Shown here: one piece after another, positions 19,558-25,123 of the stretch
Position numbering within the stretch: position 1 is the stretch's first letter
Layout of the letters: every line of letters starts with the position of its first letter
Source of the DNA: Mesaphorura yosii
Taxonomy: Eukaryota > Arthropoda > Collembola > Poduromorpha > Tullbergiidae
Direction of reading: 5' to 3'
DNA length: 25,123 bases
NCBI GenBank assembly: GCA_009869945.1
Contig: WIXG01000714.1
Location: 1 to 25,123 of the forward strand
Notes under the pieces: model-generated
What the model was told of the DNA's origin: nothing
Database searches by the model: none
Seen by the model: the letters and a program-made list of their open reading frames with translations, nothing else
Program-made: the position numbers and the translations under genes

Positions 19558-22038
19558 TCACGTGTCCAGCCACTCGCCAACTTTGACGCTGGTCGCCGCC
19601 AGGGAGAATTCGACTGCTGCCTCCAACCTTGAAATTCTCTGGCTTTGTTTCCTATACACCCAAACCATGATTGCTGTCGCGATCAGGAGCACTAACACAG
19701 TCGTGACAGCTATGAGCGCGAACAGTGGCCAATGCGCGCCTGCGTATGTAGACGGCAGTGGCGGCGCCCTGCCATCACGAACCCTGACGCTGAATCCTTT
19801 GGTCACGGATCCACGAAAATTGTGCGTCCAACATGTGTATTCAGCTTCGTCATCCAAATGCACATCCTTAAACACAAGTCTGGATGTCAATGGATCCGAA
19901 TCTGGTTGCTGGATCTCCAGATTGGGGAACAGCGTCCGTGAAACATTGTGTCCATTCCGCTGCCAGTAGAACTCTGGATTCGGGGCGCCTTGCTTCAGTG
20001 TACAGTTCAAGACTGCGTCATTGTCACCGGCGTACATCGCGACTGCCATTCGAGCTCCGTTTGCCATCGTCGGACGGATGGATCCTACGAGCACAGGCTA
20101 AAATTAGAATCTAGTTCGCATTTAGACCATTTAGGTTGAAACCCACTTATTGCCTGAATGTTGAACACTTTGGTCGCATTTCCCGCCACATTCGTCGCTG
20201 TACACGTTATCTGTTTGGGCGGAATTGGTTGGGGGTCGTCGTCGGACTCTAGGTATCGCGCAGACACCGTAATTCGAGCGTTTGATCCGTCGGGTCGCAA
20301 CCTATACTCGCCGTCCCCATTGGAATTCCAAGCAAATGTCGGCGGCGGTGTCGCCGTGAACTCACAGCGCAGCTCAACGCTTTGGTGGGTGTAGAAGCTG
20401 ACATTCTCATGCGTCACCGAGGTCCCAGACGGCGACAGTGGCTTCGTTGAGGCTTCGACCTTTACTGGTAAGAACTTCGTGATCCACTCGGTTGAATTCC
20501 AGGGCGGCGCGTGGCATGAAACCTGGGAAAGATTTGTATTCGCATCGACGAGTCGAATACGAAGTTCCGCTTTGTGTTTCCACTCGGGTTTGCTGACAAA
20601 CTGACTGGTTCCGTTCTTGAACCCCAATTCCATGACGATGCCTTTTGCATACACAAACGCAGAGACGCCGCACCGAAGCGTGAGCGTGTCGCCAGTGTAC
20701 AGGAGGATGGGGTTGGGGGTTTGGTCATGCACGGGTAGCACTGATGACGGTGGCATACGCACCCATCCCCGTTTCGACTCGATCCCGATTTGATACTCGA
20801 ACCTCACATCAGAAGAATTGCGGAGGTCGACCAGGTCCACGAAATCGGAGGCGTCCAGACACAGGGGCGCCTCTTTCCAGATGCCAAAGAACATGTGCTC
20901 TGCAAATCGTTTGCAATTTGGAGGGCCATGGTTCTGGGATGAACTAATTGCGCACGTGTAGGCCGCTGGAGTGAATCCCGCATCAGGTGAGTACGGCATT
21001 TGGTACGAAACACACCTTGTGTCGTTGTCCCATGAATAACCTGAGGAAAAGTAATTTATTCGGGGCGGGGCAGAGCTCGTTGTCATGCAAATGAGTGGCT
21101 CCGTGCAAGATATCTGCCCCAAGGCGAGATCTGAAATCCTTTTCTTGTCAGGGTATGCGCCTGGCTTTATGCAGCAGGTCACACGCTGATGGAGCTTGTT
21201 GTCGTGTGGAGTTGGCACTCCTTCCATTCCTAGCATGACATTTGAATTCTTTGGCGCTTCCTTGCGCCTACGCTCAAAAGTCGAATTCAAGCTGAGCACA
21301 AATGCGTCCAGAGACCCTGAAATTGAAGAAAATTCGATGAATTGTCTAAGTTTCTTTTTGATTTAATTTTTGTCCCTGACCTTCCCATTTTAGGACAACT
21401 TTGTCGCTGCTGGCAAGGACTTCGGATCCGGATGACACTGCGAAGCATGCGAACTCTGCGCGCAAAGTCTTCCGCTCGTAATCGTTGATTTGCCAGTTTG
21501 GACTCAGTTTCAGTAGCATGACATATTTGTATGTCGACGAGTCTTTGAATTGTCCAACAATTCTCTCACTCGCAGTTCCATTGATCCACTGTAAAGTATT
21601 TAAGCAGCCAAATTTGTAAGCTTCCGATTTAGAAAGCGTACGAGCGCAGTTTTCAACGGTTTTAAACTGGAATGAATTTTGTATATGTCCCGTTAACACG
21701 ACTTTGGTTGTGAAACACGACTGTCAATAAAAGATGATTGATTGATTGATACACAATACAAATTAACTTACTGGCTGCTCGAGAGAATCGAGTGTCCACA
21801 TGACCGGATAATTGGCTTCACATCGGAGGGTAATGGAAGGGGCTTTGGATGGGACGAGGAAGTATCGGCGTGATTCCGCATCCACTGCGTGCATGGACGC
21901 ATCTGGTCCAGTGAAAAATGTGATATCCGGTGAGTTTGGTGGCAGCGCCAGATTGGTGCCAATGTCAGAGCCAAGAGTCACAGTAACGCAACAGAGCCAG
22001 AATCCAAATACAGAAAGAAAAATCAAAGTGAGCTTCAT
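19558..22038 (-). CDS. Multi-Ig transmembrane receptor, VEGFR/PVR-like ectodomain, no kinase
   Basis: Type I membrane protein of 767 residues. Exons are 22038-21772, 21720-21381, 21316-20147 and 20084-19558, with introns of 51, 64 and 62 bp and all frames continuous. A signal peptide covers about 1-23. The extracellular part (about 24-710) holds several cysteine-paired Ig-type domains, with landmarks SITLRCEANYPVMW, LTLRCGVSAFVYAKGIVMEL, VELRCEFTATPPPTFAWN and a membrane-proximal Ig domain (Cys620, Trp633, DEAEYTC to Cys677). Many N-x-S/T sites are present. The transmembrane helix is about 711-735 (WPLFALIAVTTVLVLLIATA), followed by YRKQ and only 32 cytoplasmic residues before the stop. Ectodomain length and domain feel match arthropod VEGF/PDGF receptor (PVR) ectodomains of about seven Ig domains, but no kinase follows. 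It could instead be a generic Ig adhesion protein. Ig fold confidence is high, VEGFR origin moderate. Confidence 0.85.
21733..21751. repeat. Short GATT tandem repeat inside intron 1 of the Ig gene
   Basis: Four to five ATTG/GATT units lie in the 51-bp intron 21721-21771 and make up much of it. Confidence 0.6.
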
Positions 22039-22570
22039 TTTGAAACTGCAACGCAGTCTTCCTTCGTCCAGGTTTCTTCAAGTTTGGAAGAAATGATCCG
22101 AATTTAATTGTCTCAGCATCACCAGTGTAGCCAGTGCTACACTTAAACAAAGAGTTTTGTTGGTTCGTCTGCGACAGGGACAAAGAATTTGGAGGTCGTT
22201 CGAGTGGTCGAGTTAGGCTAGCTCAATCTTATTCCGTTGCATTCCAACTCCAAAGCATTTTGGGTACTCTTCGAAGGAAAAGGTAAAGGAAGAGTCACCA
22301 GCACAATGTTAAAATAAAAGATGAAGCCCAAATCCACATTAAAGATTGAATGTATTTATGCCCTTGGCCCTTTCTCCACGTTATTTTTAACTTTCTACCC
22401 TTCTATATTTGGATGTTGGATATGATTTAACGACATAACTTTAACATACGAAAATGACTCCCCTCAAAGCCTAAAATTCAAAGAGCGACAACTGGCATCT
22501 TGATTAAATTGAATTCGTCGGATAAATCATTTGTTTTACATTTGCCTGACTCGGCATCTTATTTATCATT
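22039..22570. other. Upstream region of the Ig receptor gene; no gene seen
   Basis: AT-rich sequence that should contain the promoter and 5' UTR of the minus-strand Ig gene. I find no supported coding frame or RNA gene. Confidence 0.45.
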
Positions 22571-23490
22571 TTCCCTCCTGCTCCTGCTGTCCTTCTACGC
22601 AGCCACGTGTTCCCTGTACTTCATCCTCCTCAGCGTCATCTTCGTGGTTCCCATGAGACCCGTCTCGCCTTCGAGAATCTGTACCTGTAATACTTCGGTC
22701 CCGACCTTACCAGGGAGGTTCTTCTGCAGTGTGACTGTGGCCGTTGTCCTCTTCCGAATGACTGTGCGCCTCGTCCTGACGCTGCTCCTGCTTTTCGGCT
22801 CTCTGATTCTAATGCTAGGGTGGACTCAGCTGGCTCTCGATTCACTGGACGAGAACGGATGCGGAAGAAGAACAAAGACAATGAGAGCCAACAACACTTA
22901 CAAGCAGCTGCAGGTGGTTAATGCTGTGCTCGAGAGGGTAGAAGTAGAATCCCTCATTCATCACGCCGGCGCACGGCGCTTTTACTGTGCACGTCATTCC
23001 TAACCGTTTCCAGTTCAAGACTGGTCATTGCCACTCCCTTTTGCCGTGGACTCGCTTTTGTCTTTGAGCTAGGTGGCTCTCAAGATGGCAGTTGGCATTA
23101 TGGTCAACTTCCAAGTCAACACGGTGCTCTATCATCGAACGGAGCGACTACGGGATGTACTGCACCGCGCCTGTCTCCAGGAAACGTGCCCACTCGGGTT
23201 AAAGGAAGTGGGAAAACTCCGCACGTTACCATCCGGTTCAGCTTCATGTGCACGGCAAACGCAGCACTGTGCTGGACGTATTTCTTTTTATCATACAACA
23301 GATTGTGTCAATCGTCATCACGTATCGTGGAACTCTTTAAGTTTTTTCTACCGAGCACTGGAACAATTGTTGGTTCTTTAATATCGCTCTACAGTACCAT
23401 TAAAATTGAAGATAAAAGCTTTAAAACTGGCCTGGGCGTAGTTCTGAATTCACGGACGGAGATACATTCGATGACCTTGAAAAGTCCTTG
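22571..23490 (+). pseudogene. Degenerate 7TM receptor-like copy, middle to C-terminal part
   Basis: From 22571 the frame reads SLLLLLSFYAATCSLYF, ILLSVIFVVPMRP, then a one-base shift relative to the copy at 24466 (which reads RPFAFENLYLQYLGP), then SVTVAVVLFRMTVRLVL and a Leu-rich membrane segment. Further on YKQLQVVNAVLE (about 22899) matches the Y-x-x-L-x-x-x-N pattern of the copy at 14108. After 22930 hydrophobic fragments (MAVGIMVNFQVN near 23083; ANAALCWTYFFLSYN near 23250) appear in different frames. No start region is found upstream, so this is a 5'-truncated, frameshifted relic lying directly upstream of a second relic. Confidence 0.55.
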
Positions 23491-23945
23491 CCAATGACCA
23501 ACAAATTGTTTCACCATTACAAATTTTCGTGAAGTCAGTTAATTCGTAATTGTAAGACGAGCACGTTCGTAGCTGAATTGATTGCCAAACAGACATCATT
23601 AATTTGAAAATTCAGGCTTCTTTTGGAAATGGCAGGGCATTGAAACATTGAAAGTTGAAAGTAGACTGAATCAAGTTAGGTGGTTTCAAGCAACCAAGGA
23701 ATTATTAAAGGCTGGCAGGCAGTTTCTTGCGAGTTGACCACGCGATAATTTCTTGGTCTAAATCGACGTGGATTGATGGAGCATCGAACATAGAAGCATA
23801 TAATATCGAAGGTTCGCGGATTTTGATTGCAGTCCCGGAAGGTAAATTGCTGCGACGCGGAGCAATCTCATTTTTCTTTGACGTCAGCACCTTATCAAAC
23901 CCGGCAACGACATAAAACGCGCAGGTACTCGTCCAGTGACACTGA
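23491..23945. other. Spacer between two 7TM relics
   Basis: No supported gene. Open frames on both strands (for example 23727-23915) lack domain or splice support. Confidence 0.35.
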
Positions 23946-24702
23946 CTCGCCATCGGGCAGCATTCCGACGGCGTTATCGACATTTCTGACCGGCTTTGGC
24001 ACGTCGCCATCCTCACAAAGTGCTTTCCCTTCAACACCGACTGGGACTCCATTGCGTCTGTGCTCAAACTCACCTCCGTCAAGACACGCCGAGATCGGTT
24101 CCTTCACGCTTTCCTCTCCGTGTTGGACCTGATCATCAGCCTGATCATCGTATGCTGGTTCGGACACTATGTGCGATGGGCTCTACTCGACGTTCGGCAG
24201 GCTATACAAATCTTACTGGCTTGCACTGTGCTAGTCTTTGGATGCAGCATGTACGCCTCGTACGCCTATAACACAGAGCTGCAACGTCTTTGCAACAAAC
24301 ACGCCTAGACCAACAGAGCTCTTCAGACTACACAAACACGGGTAGGTGGGGTAGGTCGCTTAGCCACCAAGCCCTTTAGAAGTTTGCGTAGGGTCAACGT
24401 CTTAAAGCGATCGGTGTCGGTTTCTGTTCGGCTTCTTCAGGCGCGAGGGCGAGGGGGATCAACGAGTTGCTGCTCCTATCTTTCTACGCAGGCACTTGTG
24501 CGATGTGCTTCCCCGTCCCCAGCGTCATCTTCTTGCTTTCCATGAGACCCTTCGCCTTCGAGAATCTGTACCTGCAATACTTAGGTCCCGAACTTTCCGG
24601 CCGATTCTTGTTCAGTGCCGTGGTGGCGGTCGTCCTCTTCTGAATGACTGTGCGTCTCGTCCTGCTTTTGTTAACTGGACTGGGGTCTCTGATTCTGATT
24701 TA
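23946..24702 (+). pseudogene. Degenerate 7TM receptor-like copy, N-terminal to middle part
   Basis: A frame without ATG, open from 23946 to the stop at 24308, reads RLWHVAILTKCFPFNTDWDS, then a membrane segment (FLHAFLSVLDLIISLIIVCW), a second (AIQILLACTVLVFGCSMYAS) and ELQRLCNKH. This is the N-terminal plan of the 14108 copy (YCVLPIEWD). From about 24455 sequence matching the 22571 copy follows: LLLLSFYAGTCAMCF, VIFLLSMRPFAFENLYLQYL, FSAVVAVVLF, then TGA at 24642 where the sister copy has CGA (Arg), and a final TAA near 24701. No C-terminal half follows. Missing start, internal stop and truncation mark it as a relic. Confidence 0.55.
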
Positions 24703-24882
24703 AAAAAACATTATGAGTAATTCAAATCTAGGCACAAAATGCATGTACCACGGAGGACTGTGCACAAGGTGAAATTCGTGAAAAAGATGCTACCGTGTTC
24801 ATGCCAATTCGCCGTTACAGTGCGAGTCAGCTAAGACGACAAGTGCCATCACCTCGCTATCACCATGACAATTTCCAAAACC

Positions 24883-25123
24883 TCATTTCGTTCCCTGATT
24901 CAAATATATGGTCTCTGTCAGACTCTTTATTTTGTACCACCCATGAAGCTTACGTACGACCATAAACTTGGATACCAGTACCGACGAGTGTCCCCTACCC
25001 TGGAACGTGCCATGGTAGCAAGCTGCATTGTCAACATCGTAGCCCGGCTCATCACATTCTGTTGGGTTCACATCGCAGCAGGTGTCTTGAATTTCCCTGC
25101 TGCTGGAGTCAAATATAATGAAA
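24883..25123 (-). CDS. Partial cysteine-containing exon of an unidentified minus-strand gene
   Basis: The minus frame is open from the window edge to a stop at 24883 (79 codons). The 5' part is rich in Cys and Asp/Glu (DTCCDVNPTECDEPGYDVDN, AACYHGTFQGRG), which suggests an extracellular protein. After KFMVV there is a GTACGTAAGC with two candidate donors, so the coding exon may end near 24955. If not, the frame runs to the stop and crosses an AATAAA (minus strand, about 24926). The gene would continue beyond 25123. I do not recognise the family. Confidence 0.3.
   Translation of the reverse strand, partial: FIIFDSSSREIQDTCCDVNPTECDEPGYDVDNAACYHGTFQGRGHSSVLVSKFMVVRKLHGWYKIKSLTETIYLNQGTK

Overview
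This is a nuclear eukaryotic window, almost certainly from an arthropod. Genes are split by short GT-AG introns of about 50-220 bp and lie on both strands. The mix of families is animal: a secreted carboxylesterase with full catalytic triad, a six-cysteine peritrophin-type chitin-binding protein, Noc2, NC2-beta/Dr1, a LAP1-type torsin cofactor and an immunoglobulin-domain receptor. A lineage-specific 7TM receptor-like family with repeated broken copies looks to me like the gustatory-receptor-like families of springtails (Collembola). That placement is recalled from family appearance, not searched.

Layout. Positions 1-1190: no gene I can support; a degenerate tetranucleotide repeat at 711-760. 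1188-2400: a broken copy of the 7TM family, with frame changes and a striking 33-bp inverted duplication. 2807-4143: an intact two-exon, 420-residue member. 4333-6807 (minus): nine-exon, 596-residue secreted carboxylesterase. 7107-10160 (minus): Noc2, two coding exons, 988 residues. 10610-11271 (plus): Dr1, head-to-head with Noc2 over a 449-bp shared promoter region. 11429-12967 (minus): LAP1-like torsin cofactor, tail-to-tail with Dr1. 13644-16861: debris-rich region with two more broken 7TM copies, a 47-bp tandem repeat, an unidentified ORF and an LRR/F-box-like relic. 17528-18142 (plus): secreted chitin-binding protein with a hydrophobic, GPI-like tail. 18845-19198 (minus): unidentified ORF. 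19558-22038 (minus): four-exon, 767-residue Ig receptor with a transmembrane segment and only a 32-residue tail, resembling the ectodomain of a VEGFR/PVR receptor without its kinase. 22576-24702: two further degenerate 7TM copies in tandem. 24883-25123 (minus): possible last exon of a gene leaving the window.

How it fits together. The middle (7.1-13 kb) is a compact housekeeping block: ribosome biogenesis (Noc2), general transcription repression (Dr1) and nuclear envelope/ER torsin regulation (LAP1). It is flanked by environment-facing genes (esterase, chitin-binding protein, Ig receptor) and by at least six loci of one membrane-receptor family, only one of which is intact. This is a birth-and-death pattern. 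Exon boundaries were worked out by hand from splice consensus and reading-frame continuity; no transcript or database evidence was available.
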